A stretch of DNA of 64,000 nucleotides from Blepharisma stoltei (GCA_914767885.1 CAJZBQ010000004.1:1155001-1219000), one strand, 5' to 3'. Counted from the stretch's first letter, positions 12,133-24,420 are shown. The notes: a model not told the origin generated them from the letters alone. Numbers and translations: made by a program.

Positions 12133-12901
12133 CTCCCTCCCCTTTAAATTGAACTAAAAATTTGTTCCAATTTAAAGGGGGTTTAAATTTTTTTAAAAAA
12201 AAATCAATATAAAATTTTTTTATAAAAACAAAAATTTCAAAAACTTATCGAGTTAGATTAATAAATTTGTTTAATAAAATGCTATTTACTCTTTATCCTT
12301 TAAAACAAAGCAAGATATAACTAAATTTTCATTATTAGTTAATACGCCACTATTAATTGGCATCAAAATTATTTACACAAAAATTATTATTTTTATTGAT
12401 AAAAAAAAATTAAAAAACAAAAAAATTTTAGAAAATTTATCATCAAAGTGCTAATTTTGTTTAAATAAGATGTTATTTATACTCTATTCTATAAAATAAA
12501 GCAAGAAATAAGTAAATTTTGAAATTTTATAAAGAATTCCTATTGAATTTATATCAAAACTATCCGAATAAAAAATATCATTTTTATCAAAAAAAAATAA
12601 TGAAAAATTTTTAAAACAAAAAATTAAATTTTGTTTTAAAATTTAGCAACTAAGGATAATAAATTTATTTAAATAAGATGCTCTTTATACTTTCTTCTTT
12701 AAACAAGAGCAAGATATAACTAAATTTTTAATTTTAGTTAAGAAGAAACATTTAACTTATATCAAAACTTTTTAGATAAAAATTATATATAATTTTTTAT
12801 TATAAAATTAAATTTTGTTCCAATTTAAAGGGGGGTTAATTTACCCAAAAAAGTGGAAATTTTACCGATATTTTGTTCCAATTTAAAGGGGGGGGGAGTG
12901 A
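12133..12901 (+). mobile_element. MITE family B, long copy at the 5' end of the ABCA gene
   Basis: The left hairpin is CCCCTTTAAATTGAAC / GTTCCAATTTAAAGGGG. The right end repeats GTTCCAATTTAAAGG twice, with GGGGTTAATTTACCC between. It is flanked by TGA on both sides (12130-12132 and 12899-12901), so a 3-bp TNA duplication fits. The interior contains three or four diverged copies of a roughly 120-bp unit with AGCAAGATATAACTAAATTT. Confidence 0.8.
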
Positions 12902-15900
12902 GAAAAATCATGCAGCCGTTGGGTCTGCTTGTGAAATTTTCTTTCCAGTATTTATCATGCTTTTCATGCTTTTATTGAGATATTCTCTTCCAGCAGAGCA
13001 TAAGCCAGCAAAATCTCATCTAGATGATGGACAGATCATAGCTCCATCATGAAGTATGAATGAGTCCCTCTATTTTAACAAAAACTTGACTAAATCAGAT
13101 GATACATGGCCATTTGCATGATGCCAAGTAAATATTCAGTATTGTATATCATATTTTTTGCTTATTGGCACTCCATGCCAAAATTATATATTATTATAAA
13201 CTATTATCATCCTTATTGGGCTAGTTTTTTTTAAATCTATCCCTATTTCCAATAATATCACCAATCAATTTCCAATCTTTTTATTTATAATTCCTAATTC
13301 CAATCTATCTTTTCATCAACTATCTGCCCAAATTAAATTCATCAAAAATATAATTTTGGCAGCAAAAAACAGTGGCAATTATATCATTTCACATGGGGAA
13401 TTATAGGGAATAAAACTTCTCCAGGTCTTAGCAAATATTTAACAGAACAAATAGGTAGCTATTTTCCTTATACAGATTATAAGGGTCCAATGTATTTTGA
13501 TACCACAGACGATATGGAAGATTATGTCACAGATTCAGACTATGACGATAAAGGGCGTGAAAAAATATGTTTCGCTGTAGACTTAAGCAAACAGAAAGAT
13601 GATAACCACAAGGTCTATTTACGGTTTAATCTCACAGATATATTGCCAGACGAACAGACTGTATACGGAAAATGATATTCTATTCCAATAAATCCATTTT
13701 AAGGTAAAAATAATATAAAATTTGTCCATAATTGCCTTAATCAGCTTACCTTATTTTTTTGACAAGTCTTATACCGCCTGTAAATAAATTCCAAAAAGAA
13801 GTAAAACTCGAACACCAGCACAATTTTATATACAGCGGCTTCTTTTCTATCCAAAACATGATTTACAACTACTATCTCACCAATAAAACTGAAAACCCAG
13901 ACGCCTACCTCCAATTCGGATTCGTCCCAATGTATCAGCAAAAATTCGTAAAAGACAATTTCATGATCGGGTTCGCCATGACCCTCGGGTTTTTTATGTT
14001 TATTACCTCGTTAGTGCCTGTTTCGAGGCTAATTAATAAGATTACAATAGAAAAAGAAACAAAAGTCAAAGAAGCTATGAAAATGATGGGCTTAAATGAC
14101 GCGCCTTATTGATTATCGTGGTATATTATGTATATGCTTATATATACAGTCATAAGTGGCTTACTTACTCTTATTGGCTGGGATATTTTTTCTGGCTCCC
14201 AAGCGATAGTTTTCTTGATTTTGCTTTTGTATGGGACGTCTTGTATAGCGTTTAGCAGCTTGATTAGCTCATTTTTTTCAAAAGCGAAGACTGGGATTTT
14301 AGTAGGCGTTTTGGCTTATTTTGCGTCATATTTTACGATTTTTGCTGTGACTGATACAACGCCAGCGTCAACGAAAAATGGGCTGTCGATTTTTAACACA
14401 ATCGCGATGACACAAGGGTTTTATGTGTTGCTTAGCTTGAAAGGAAACCAAATTGATTCGACTATATCAAATCTTGACATTGAGTATGAATATTACTTAC
14501 TTACTTACTTACTTACTTAGGTTTTTGAAGTGTCTTCCTTCTTCCGCAGGATGATTTAGGCATGCATAAGCCCATCCTTTTAAATCCCAACTAGTGACGT
14601 CAGCAGCGATCCTCCCTATATGTAGGCATTCCAGAAGACTCCACTTGTCAGGCCAGAAGGTCCGCACTGGCCGCGTTGACCTCGCCCGAACTTGACTCCT
14701 GCGCGTGTTCCGCCTAAGGGTCACCCTCCTCTGGTGTGTCAAGCAGAAAAAAACAGGTGCTCCTAGTATCCTGGACCAAAGAAATACCCTATGCGGTATT
14801 CCATATTGGTGTTGCGGATAAAGGTCCACGTGGAAAACTGAACCCCATAATAATAAAACGAAAGGAAGGAATAGTTCTCGGAGAGAACTAATTCCGCACT
14901 AAGCCATTTTATTATTATGAGTATGAATATTACAAGGTAGAAACCTGCATTATTATGCTATTTGTCGATACAATTTTATATTCACTTTTATACTTTTATA
15001 TTAGTATTAGGACATTTTTACTTTATTATTGATTGGCAAAAAATTTATATATAAAAATATAGCATTTTATTTTGGTAAAATTGTCCCTTCTCAGTATGGT
15101 GTAAGCTTGCCTTGGTATTTTCCTTTTACAAAGTCCTTTTGGCTAGGCAGGACAAGCAATGACAATAAATTAGATGAAAAAGCTAAAGAATTTATAAATG
15201 ATGAAGAAGAAAAAAGACGTGAAGAAATGAGACAAAATAAAAATATAGAAGATCCAGACCCATTGCTGCTTAAACAGATAGAAGCTAATCAAGCTATGAC
15301 TGTGAGAGGGCTGAGAAAACACTTTGGTGATAAAATCGCTGTAGATGGACTTGATCTTGACATATTTAGAAACCAAATTTTTGCATTGCTAGGACATAAT
15401 GGTGCAGGGAAGACGACTACATTGTCAATGCTGACTGGACTATTAAAGCCAACTGGAGGCAATATGACTGTTGATGGGCTTGACTTTAGGACTGATATGC
15501 CAGAAATAAGAAAGCGCCTTGGTGTATGTCCGCAGCATGACGTTTTATTTAAAAATCTGACTGTTTATGAGCACTTATACATGTTTTGCAGATTTAAAGG
15601 CCTCACAGACTCCCAAGCAATAAATTCTAATATCGATGAAATTCTGAAAGAAATAAATTTAGAAGACAAAAAATTCGTAAGGTCAGAAAACTTGTCAGGT
15701 GGCCAAAAACGAAAATTGTCATTATCAATAGCCTTGATAGGCGGATCGTCTATAGTAATGCTTGATGAGCCTACGTCAGGGATGGATTTGACAGCAAGAA
15801 GAAGGGTTTGGGATATGCTGAGAAATGACAAGCATGGAAGAATTATTATTCTGACGACGCATTATATGGAAGAAGCTGATATTTTGGCTGATAGGATTGC

Positions 15901-18900
15901 AATTATGTCAGAAGGGAAGCTGCATTGCTTAGGATCTCCTTTGTTTCTTAAGAATAGGTTTGGAGTTGGGTATAATTTGACGATAGTTAAACAGATATCA
16001 GCAAGTGGAAAAGAATATTCTCAAGCTATAACAGATTTAATCTCCCTCAACAAAATCTGCTTTTTTTAAAAAAATATCAAAATAATAGTTTTATTCGGTT
16101 TTAATTTTTCCAGTTTATCAATTCTTGCTCTTTAAAATAGTTATAAGATATCTATAGATTTTCGAATAAATATTTTTTGGTTGAAAATTTTATTCAATTT
16201 AAAGTGGTTAATTTACTAAGAAAGGAGATTTTACTGATATTTTGTTAGGGGTAATTAGTAAAAAAATACATCCCTAAAGCAGAAACTTTATCTGATGTCT
16301 CCGCTGAATGCACATACCAAATCCCTCTATCAGAATCTGTTTATTTTAGTAGCTTTTTCAAAGAACTTGATAGACAGATGGCTAATCTTAAAATTGAAGC
16401 ATATGGAATATCTGTTACTACACTAGAAGAAGTGTTCTTAAGAGTAGCTAGAGGAGATAACGATTTTTCACCTGAAAAAGTCAGAACTGCAAGCTTAGAG
16501 CATGAAGACAAATTCATCCAAAAAGAAGATGATACTGCCACGCTAGGGGAAGCAGAAGAGATGGTATTCGAAAACAAAAGAGCAAAAACCTTTAATATCG
16601 CAAAAGACCATGACAAAGGCATGCTATTTATGTCTCACTTTTTAGCGCTGACACAAAAACGAATTATTTATTCTTGGAGAGATTACAAAGGGTTTATTTT
16701 AGAAATTCTTTTGCCTATTTTATGCGTCATATTTGGGCTAGCCTTACTGACACAGTTTAGTATTTTGAATAATCAAAAATCATGAAAAGAAGGTTTATTG
16801 ATTTTTTAATCAAAAAATTTATTTTTTATGTAAATAAATTTTGGCTAAATTTAATTAATGCCAAAAGAAGACCTCAATAAATTTGATAAGCCTCAAAAAG
16901 TATTTTATAATCCCCAGCCTTATCTAAACCCATCAGCTGCAGGAGCTTCCGACATCAAATTCATTATGAACAGAGCAGTTGACAATACAAATGGCCGAAT
17001 TAAACTAACAGAGTATCAAGGATCATTAGAAGATTTTGATTATAACATCTATAAACAAAGGACAAACAACCCATTTCGGCTTGGCTCCTACTATTTTTAT
17101 GAAGCCGACCCAGTAAAGCACGCTTACAGTGTTGTTATTTTCCATAACACAACAGCTTTGCAAGGTGCCCCTACATTTGCTGCCACAATCGGCCAAGCAT
17201 TTTTACAAAACATCTATAATGACGATAATTTCAAAATTCCTATTTACAACTACCCATTACCGCTCTCCCACAAGCAGCAAAACCTAGCTAGGAACGCTGG
17301 GACATTTTACGTTTCTATGATTTTTGCCATCGGAGTTTCCTTTATCCCTACAGGACTTATCACTTTTATAGTAAAAGAGCGTGAAAACAATATAAAACAT
17401 CAGCATTTGGTAAGCGGGGTCTCAATCCCTGCATATTGGCTTTCTTCTTATGCGTGGGATTTATCTAAATTTATGATCCCTGGTATAATTTCAGTATTAA
17501 TGATCAAAGCTTTTGGCTTAAAAAGCCTCGTAGAGTCTGATGACGTATATGGGGCGACATGAGGCTTATTCCTTCTCTATGGAGTTGCTATATGTCCATT
17601 TACTTATGCTTGCAGTTTTGTATATAAAAGCTACTCCATCGCTCAATTTTTTACCTTTATTTACCACCTCATCACAGGGGCAATTTTTGCTACTTTAACT
17701 TGGACGCTACGCATTATATCTGAGACAACGAGAGACATTTCTGACGTCTTAGAATGGCCTTTCCGCATTTTTTCACCCACTTTTTGTTTTTCTTTTGGAA
17801 TTATGAATATTTCTAATAGAGAAGCTTATCAGTCAGCTTATAAAGAATCTAATATAAGAGGTCCATTAGACTGACAGATCGCTGGAGCTGACATTTGTTT
17901 TTTATGTTTACATGCAGTGGTAAGCTTGATTATGATTTTTGTAATAGAATGGGCAAGCACTGTTCAATGGTTCAGAAAAATAGGCTCTGCAAGAGATCCA
18001 GGAGAAAATGAATATAAACAAGATGATGACGTAGAAAGGGTTAAGAAAGAAGCGGCCGAGACAGACGCAAATAGTGTCGCTGTAAAGGTGGCAGGGCTGA
18101 GAAAAGTATATGGAAACTTTTTTAATAAAACACAAGTAAAAATAGCTATCCAAGAAATTTCTTTTGTGGTGCCTTTTCAGGAGTGTTTTGCGTTATTAGG
18201 AGTTAATGGGGCTGGAAAAACTAGCACGTTTAGGATTTTGACTGGGGAGTATGGACCAACTAAAGGTGAAGCTTATATTAATGCGTATAATGTCATCACA
18301 CATTTATCAGAAGCTAGGTATAATATAGGGTATTGCCCTCAATTTGACGCTTTAACTGATCTACTTACCCCTACAGAGCATTTAATTTTATATGCAAAAA
18401 TCAAAGGGATCCCTAAAGATCTAATCAAATATTTTGTAGAAAAACAGCTAAAAGATATGAACCTTGAAAAATACGCCAAAGTCAGGGCAGGAATCTTAGT
18501 GGCGGGAACAAGCGAAAACTCTCAGTTGCAGTAGCCTGCATAGGGAACCCTCCTGTCGTATTTTTAGACGAGCCAAGCGCGGGTATGGACCCAGAAGCAC
18601 GCAAAAATATGTGGGGTGTTATAAATAATATAAAAAAACAAAACGTCAGCATTATATTAACCACCCACTCTATGGACGAAGCAGAAGCTCTCTGCAATAA
18701 CATCGGAATAATGGTAAACGGCCGTCTAAGATGCTATGGGACAGCTACCCACATAAAAAATAAATTCAGCAGTGGCTATGAATTTTTCTTAAAAGTCAGG
18801 TACCCACGAGAAGAAGAAATTAATGAATTTATCAATAAATTAAGGACAAGGTATTTAGAAGACGTTATTGGTCAAGAAGAAGTCATAAATGCTATGGAAA

Positions 18901-19310
18901 TTCTGGATTGTGGAGACATGTACCCAGAAATTTCTAAGGAAGGGACAGGATCACATTTGAAAGACGAAATGAATGAGTCAGGGAAATTAGGAATAAATAA
19001 TCTGGTAGAGTGGATTATTGTAGAAAGATATGGACAAGCTATATATAGGTGGCTTGTAGATGAATTTGTGGATATTACGCTGATAGAGCATTATGGGACT
19101 TATTTTAAGTACAGACTGGAAAAGCAAAGTAAAGGAATTGGAGATATTTTTGGGAGAATTGAAGATGCCAAAGAAGATTTGTATGTGAGTGAGTACTCGT
19201 TGAGCCAAACTACATTAGAACAAATATTCAATATGTTTGCTACAGAAGGAGAGATGGATATGACGATGTCTAATCAAAGATTAAGCAGAAAAATACACCC
19301 TAAGGAATAA
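12900..19310 (+). CDS. ABCA-family full ABC transporter (5' exon unresolved; 1-nt frameshift in NBD2)
   Basis: A probable lipid or amphiphile transporter of two TMD-NBD halves, about 1,750 residues. TM1 is VFIMLFMLLLRY near 12960, followed by a lumenal domain, TMD1 (13960-14990) and NBD1 with Walker A GHNGAGKTT (15392), signature LSGGQ and Walker B MLDEPTSGMD. TMD2 spans 16690-17960; NBD2 has Walker A GVNGAGKTS (18200), LSGGNKRK and FLDEPSAGMD. TGA-Trp codons occur at 13119, 14110, 16783 and 17560. It is interrupted by IESs near 13131-13381, 13683-13773, 15011-15074, 16040-16253 and 16798-16857 and by a retro-insertion at 14497-14918. One base is missing near 18492, just before the NBD2 signature, so the reading frame changes there. 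Confidence 0.88.
13131..13381. other. Probable IES in ABCA lumenal domain (borders uncertain)
   Basis: The frame is open up to ...WPFAWCQ (13127) and again from about 13343-13382 (KKQWQLYHF...). Between are stops and very AT-rich DNA. More than one TA pair would keep the frame. Confidence 0.5.
13683..13773. other. IES (83-89 bp) in ABCA gene
   Basis: It joins ...GKWYSI to PPVNKFQKE in frame by TA-to-TA excision. Two left TAs fit equally (13681-13682 or 13689-13690). Confidence 0.65.
14497..14918 (-). mobile_element. SINE/LINE-like retro-insertion inside ABCA exon
   Basis: It is flanked by a perfect 15-bp duplication, GAGTATGAATATTAC (14482-14496 and 14919-14933). On the minus strand it ends in a (TAAG)n tail, seen here as TTAC repeats at 14494-14517. 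It shares a GCGCGTG...CGCCTTAGGGTCACCCTCC-like block with the insertion at 54205-54570. It has no terminal inverted repeats. Because the duplication contains TA, TA-to-TA removal restores EYEYYKVET in the transporter. Confidence 0.85.
15011..15074. other. IES (about 64 bp) in ABCA gene
   Basis: It contains TGA and TAG in frame. Removal joins FYISI to KIVPSQYGVSLPWYF before NBD1. Confidence 0.65.
16040..16253. mobile_element. Decayed MITE family B acting as IES (214 bp)
   Basis: TA 16038-16039 to TA 16252-16253 restores ITDL-ISKKIHP in frame. Internal sequence TTCAATTTAAAG...GGTTAATTTAC...TTTTACTGATATTTTG matches the right half of the 12133-12901 element. The ends keep only CTCCCTCAAC / GTTAGGGG. 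Confidence 0.8.
16798..16857. other. IES (60 bp) in ABCA gene
   Basis: TA 16796-16797 to TA 16856-16857 joins KEGL to MPKEDL. A TAA is removed. Confidence 0.75.
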
Positions 19311-19849
19311 AAAAACTAACAAATTATGAGATTTAGATTGCTTAATATTATTTAAATTTATTCCTTTGGAATTAAAATTAAGATATCCTAATAGCCCGTT
19401 ATATTTAAGTTTATAATTTAGATACGCTTAATCAAATTTTTCTCCAACTAAACTCTTATCTTCTAAATTGAATTTATAACAAACCACTTCTCTTGAATGT
19501 CAAAACCCGAAGTAAATTATATTTTCTTTCCAAGTTGAAAACAATTGTGAAAAATTACTTAAGTTTCATTTGCAAACAATTTGCCAGCTGTACTATGCTT
19601 CTTCCATCTCATATATAGCTCTACTATCTACAATTAAAAATATTTTTTCATCTGCTTTTAAAAATAATTTGCGTGATTTTACTACAAGCTCATTTTGAAT
19701 TACCGAATAACTCCCTATTATGATATCATATATATAAATGCAATTAGTCTTGGAGCTATCAAAATTCAATTTTTATAAACTGTAAAAGAACACTTCGATA
19801 AATTATGGGGTATACCGGCCAACTTCGTTCATTTGCAGTTAATTAAGTC
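19311..19849. other. Intergenic, AT-rich
   Basis: Nothing recognised between the ABCA stop and the broken gene on the minus strand. Confidence 0.5.
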
Positions 19850-21235
19850 ATATTTTCATGTTTTATTCTTAGTTCAAAAATGTGGCTGGGACCTTTCCCA
19901 AATATGTAAATGCAGTTTTCATGGTAAATTCCATTTTTTCATTTATCTATGATCGGTTGATAAATAGCTAATAATATTGCTCCCCATGCAATATCTTTTA
20001 TAGTAAAAGTTGCAGTGCTAACTATATAACTACTTTCTCCTCCCAAAAATAGTTTATTATTAGGCAGCTTGACTATAAAAACAAAATTATCCTTAATTTC
20101 ATAAGCTTCAAAAGTTTTAAAAGCTTTCTTTTTTAAAACTGGGTCATACATATAGGAATTGCCCGAGGATGGCGCTATCTTGCGCCATCCTCGGGCAATT
20201 CAAAAAATGGCCCCACACCGGGAATCGAACCCACGTGTGGGGGCCATTTTGGTGCGTGTAAGTCGATGTTGGCCACACACCAAAAATGGCCCCACACGTG
20301 GGTTCGATTCCCGGTGTGGGGCCATTTTTGAATTGCCCGAGGATGGCGCAAGATAGCGCCATCCTCGGGCAATTACTATAATTATATTCCCTTTATTAAG
20401 ATATTGATATGTGAAATAAATGCAATTTGTGTTATCCAAATTGCCTATATTTTTCTGGAATTCATCTACTGTATAATTTCAATGATTTCTTATATAATTG
20501 TATTTAATCATCAATTTATGAATTTTTTTCTCCATTCATGTTTCATATTTTCTTAGAAATGAGTACTTCCCACCATCTCCATATAAATCAAATACATCTT
20601 TCAGATGAATTTCAGCTTTTATATAATTTATATCAAGTTTATTTAGCTTATCATACAGTATCTTGCAGCAGGCTGAAGCAGTTTTAAAGTTATTTTCTCA
20701 CTCTTTTTTTAAATGAAAATAATTGAATTTTTCAATATTGTTGTCTTCATATTGGTGTATTGGGAATGTTTCATCAATTATATGAATATATCTTGTCATT
20801 GCATAAATTGCTTCATGTTTTGGTAAAGATAAAAGCACTGTAATTTTGATTAGGAATTTCTTTTGGATTTTTGCCAAATGTTAAGATTAAATTTAATAGA
20901 TTGGCACATTCATTTGAAAGGGCGTTGATTTTTGGATATAGGAACTTAAATCATTCTTTATTTTAGTAATCTTTTGGCTTGCGTTTAAGATTTGGAGTTC
21001 TTTCTGCTCTGTAATTTGTTTTAATGTTCAATTGATTAAGCTAACCATTTCTTGTTTTGTTTGGTAGTTGACCTTAATCTCAGTGTCAATTTCTATCGTT
21101 CTCAGCTTTTTACCATTTATAATGATGCTGGATTCAAGATTGCATGAATTTTCCAAATCCATTTCCATTTTATTAATTATAAAACACCCAATATTAGGTA
21201 GATTTCTATATTTTATGGTCACTCTCTTATAAAAA
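19850..21235 (-). pseudogene. Broken or error-containing gene of unknown function
   Basis: Minus-strand coding segments with TGA read as Trp run from about 21232 to 19855. They give long blocks such as MEMDLENSCNLES (21170), LPKHEAIYAMTRYIHI (20830), a Lys/Tyr-rich middle (20700-20395) and KAFKTFEAYEIKDNFVFIVK (20120). Excision of the palindrome 20155-20391 joins the last two blocks in frame. At least two frame changes (near 20960 and 20855) are not explained by a TA-bounded insert or a 15-nt intron, and no ATG was found at the 5' end. The last block resembles one blade of a kelch-type propeller, but this is weak. It is either a decaying gene or a live gene with sequencing indels. Confidence 0.5.
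20155..20391. mobile_element. Nested-palindrome IES with tRNA T-arm-like arms
   Basis: Both ends carry the same small hairpin (TTGCCCGAGGATGGCGC and complement). Inside are inverted arms containing GGGTTCGATTCCCGG, which matches a tRNA T-arm/B-box. TA-bounded excision (about 20155-20391) would join GNII to MYDPVLKKK of the surrounding minus-strand reading frame. Confidence 0.75.
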
Positions 21236-21415
21236 TATAATGATATTTCTTCAAGTTAAGACTATAAATACTTTCCTTCACAAAAATTTTAATTTTGGAA
21301 CAGAAAAACCATGCTGTCTGTCGATTCTTGATCAAAATCCCTATCACTTTAATTATTTAACACCCCAATTTTTAAAAAAATTATTATAATGATTGCCTCA
21401 CCATGAGACAACCAC

Positions 21416-22987
21416 TTAAATTTTATTGATACTTACTATAAAAGTATCCAGCGATCCAAGATTTGACTCTTTCTTCAAAAAGCACCCATTAACCAAATTC
21501 AAAGCAGCTACTCCCGCAAATGCATAATAAGGGTACATAGGATTCATCTGATGTAGTGTTAGCAGGACAAAAGGTGACGAAATAGCTGCTATATTCATAA
21601 ACGTAAAACACAACGAATACCCTGTCGTCCTAACACTAGTCGAATATAACTCATTTGTATAAGGGACGATCACATCACTATTCACCATCCCACATATCTG
21701 TAACCCCATCACAAATGAGTAATAAAGTGTATTTGTCCACTTAAAAGCACATAATAATGAAGTCCCCAAGTGGAATACACTCACAAGAACTATTGTATTT
21801 TTTCTCCCAAATTTGTCTTGCTCTATCAAAAACATTGGAATTAGGGAAAGCGGGGACTGTATTACGCTCATAATTGCTAAATTTGTAAGGACATCTCCAT
21901 CAGATGAGTCACTTCCGAGGGTTCTTGGCAAAATAAACACGCAGCCATAGTATAAAAACCCAATAGCCCACCACAAGAAAAATCCTTGTAGTGTTATTCT
22001 TAAATAGTCTCCTCCAAACACCAATCCAAGCCTATCTAAATGGTTTTCAGCTTCACTTTTTTCTATAAGTTTGACGGCTTCGATTTCTTCTACAGTGATT
22101 CTTCTGGCGTTATTTATTCTCGCGATTTTATTCAAAATCTTCACACACTTGTCGTGCTGATCGTTCATGGCCAGCCACCTTGGACTTTCGTCCAATAGGA
22201 AAACTAGGAAAATTGTACTGAAAAAAGCTGGCCAAGCTGCAAGTAGTAAAAGTTCTCGCCAATAGAGAGGATCGAGGTTTGGAACTAAAGCAAGACCAAG
22301 GAGAATAACCATCGTGGTTCCTACTTGGTAAAGCATTTGTCCAGCTAATACGGATAGTCCTCTAGAATTTTCTATGCCAGTCTCCACAATCAGGGTGGTG
22401 CCAATTGGGACTAAAACACCGAGACTTATGGACAAAAAGAGCCTTGTGCATACAAAAGTCCAGATATCTGGCATAAAAGCAGAGGTTACGGCAAAAATGC
22501 AGTAGGAAAGGGAGGAAAAGACCATGCATTTTCGTCTGCCAAAGGCATTGCCTAAAGGTCCTGCTATGAGAGTTCCAATGGCTGTGCCAAGAAATAGGAT
22601 TCCGCCCATGAATTCGACTACTTCGAGGCTTAGGTTTCATTCTTTTTGGAGAACTGAGGACATCAATGTGACGATGAGAAGTTCAGCTCCTTCAGCCATT
22701 AAGAAAGCTCCACAAAGGCAGAGGACCATTAGTTGATATGCTGAAATCCTTTATTTGCCTATTGGATAAGATATAAATTTATTTTATTATTAGAAAATGG
22801 CTTGAAATTTATTAGGATAGCTTATGGCAAGTACTATATGGTTTTTTATAATGATTAAATTAAATTTATATTAATTGTTTATAATGACATAATAACATCT
22901 ATAGGAATACCGGCCAAAGCCAATTCGAGACAGAATTCTATCAATACTCGAGTTTGGATGGCTAAATATTGCTTCTTCTATATCCAT
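21416..22987 (-). CDS. MFS transporter, sugar/organic-ion (SV2-like) type
   Basis: A 468-residue major facilitator,12 TM segments. The N-terminus is MDIEEAIFSHPNSS, then RIGFGRYSYQLMVLCLCGAF, the typical 'GFGxFQ' entry of SV2/OCT-type proteins. The MFS signature between TM2 and TM3 is GNAFGRRK (22540) and a DESPRWL motif follows TM6 (22190), both diagnostic for the sugar/organic-ion branch. The second half repeats it weakly as QDKFGRKN (21830). Substrate cannot be told from sequence. An IES at 22737-22901 separates exon 1 from the rest; its removal gives exactly 469 codons. TGA at 22637 encodes Trp (KEW). Stop TAA at 21416. Confidence 0.88.
22737..22901. other. IES (165 bp) in MFS gene
   Basis: On the coding strand, TCC-TA joins T-CAA-CTA, giving GRYS-YQLM in frame. 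Unexcised DNA has several stops. Confidence 0.8.
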
Positions 22988-23212
22988 TTATACTTTAATT
23001 TTATCACACGATTTGAATAATTTCAATCAACAAAATGAATTAAATTAGATTAATTTAAAATCCAAATTAGCTCAGATTTTTTTATTATACATATTTTGTA
23101 TCATATTTTTATATAAAATAAAATTATAACAGATTTTTTTTAGCTGAAAAGAGGTAAAATTATTATTAGCAAAATGAGTCTTTAATGAGCGATATTAAGG
23201 GCTTAAGAAAAT

Positions 23213-24052
23213 ATGGACTACAAAATTGAGGTATTCAAAGTAAGCCATAGGAAAATTTTTTACTTATTTATATGCCTAAATACAATTGCCCTTGGGTGTA
23301 TGATAGCAACTTTATTTATTCCAAGCTGGTCTTCATTTAGGTCAAATAATGCTGATCTCAGCAGAGACTTTAAAGGAAAATTATTAGAGACATCTGAAAT
23401 TTCTAAAGAGTCAAATTATGTAAATTTTATTGATCTTTTTTACCTTTGTCCACATAAAACGTGTAAGTTCTGGAAAAGTCTTTATATTGGAGGCAGCAGC
23501 TATGCTATTTTTGAGTGCTTATCAATTGGGTGCACAATAATTTGGACTGGGATATTGGTATTTTTCTTACGTAAAAAAGATTACTTGGTAGGGTCGCTTT
23601 TTTTCTGCGCTATGGCTTGGATGGGGCACTTTATAGCTATAGTAACCTGGCTCAGTGTAATAAAAGCTACTTATAACGGAGACTGCCATAATTCAAGAGA
23701 TGTCGACATAGGATTTACCTTGGATTTTCCATAAGAAATTTTTCATTAATTTTATATTAGATAACTCAAGGGATATCCATATATAACAATTTGCGCGGAA
23801 GATGCCCCAAAGCTCTCATTAGCTATCCTATTGCTCATTACAATTGTAAATATTGCGTATTTAATTATTGCAAGAAAAATAATTATCCAAAAACTTTCAT
23901 TCGAAGAGCAAAGATATGCTACAATAGAAACCGAAACTGAAGCCAAAATGATAAATAAAACGACAGAAAATGATAGCGATTTTATCATGAGAGACGAAAT
24001 CTGCACTGAGCAGTATAAGGCAAGTAGCTTTTTAAATGAAACTCAAAATTAA
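23213..24052 (+). CDS. Four-transmembrane protein (claudin/PMP22-like layout)
   Basis: About 265 residues. TM1 is FYLFICLNTIALGCMIATLF followed by PSW, then an extracellular loop with a C(x4)C pair (CPHKTC), TM2 (AIFECLSIGCTIIWTGILVFF), TM3 (LVGSLFFCAMAWMGHFIAIV) and TM4 (LSLAILLLITIVNIAYLII), with a cytosolic acidic tail. The layout with Trp in loop 1 is that of claudin/PMP22-type tetraspans, but I see no firm family motif. An IES of 42-48 bp from 23734 removes the TAA at 23732. Membrane location is clear; function is unknown. Confidence 0.7.
23734..23775. other. Short IES (42 bp, alternative end 23781)
   Basis: CCA-TA joins T-CCA-TAT-ATA, keeping DFPYPYITICAED in frame. It is shorter than the other IESs here, so the border is less sure. 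Confidence 0.5.
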
Positions 24053-24144
24053 ATAACGAAATAATTGTGTATACTGATTTTTTGTAAATAATTATAAATA
24101 ATTCAATTTTTAAAAACTAAATCTTGGCGAATACATTATTTATA

Positions 24145-24420
24145 TTAAGCTTTTGATGAAGACGATGACGATTCATTGGACTCTGAATAGCTCGAAGACG
24201 AAGATGACGAAAACGTTTCATGTTGAATTTCTTCCAATTTTAAACTTGGAATATTCTGAGGCTTCTTCACATCTTTTGGTCTCCCACTAACTAGCTGCTC
24301 ATTTTCTGAATTATCTTCAGGCTCATCAGATCCTTCATACTTTGGCATTTCTTTCTTCTTTTTCTGGACGTCTTGGTCATATACTTCTTCAACTGGGTAT
24401 CCTCGCTTTTTAAGCGCCAT
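24145..24420 (-). CDS. Small acidic, Ser-rich protein
   Basis: 91 residues, ATG at 24420 to TAA at 24145, no insert. The N-terminus is MALKKRGYPVEEVYD, the centre is Lys/Glu/Pro-rich, and the C-terminal 25 residues are almost all Ser with Glu and Tyr (casein-kinase-like sites). It sits alone between the tetraspan gene and the convergent coiled-coil gene. No family recognised. Confidence 0.55.
   Translation of the reverse strand: MALKKRGYPVEEVYDQDVQKKKKEMPKYEGSDEPEDNSENEQLVSGRPKDVKKPQNIPSLKLEEIQHETFSSSSSSSYSESNESSSSSSKA

Noticed and set aside
14509-14829. Minus-strand ORF of 106 codons (MDLYPQHQYG...) as a gene
   Set aside because: It lies wholly inside the retro-insertion flanked by a 15-bp duplication and has no similarity to a known protein.
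20144-20439. Five overlapping ORFs on both strands
   Set aside because: They are the palindrome read in different frames; an inverted repeat produces such mirror ORFs.
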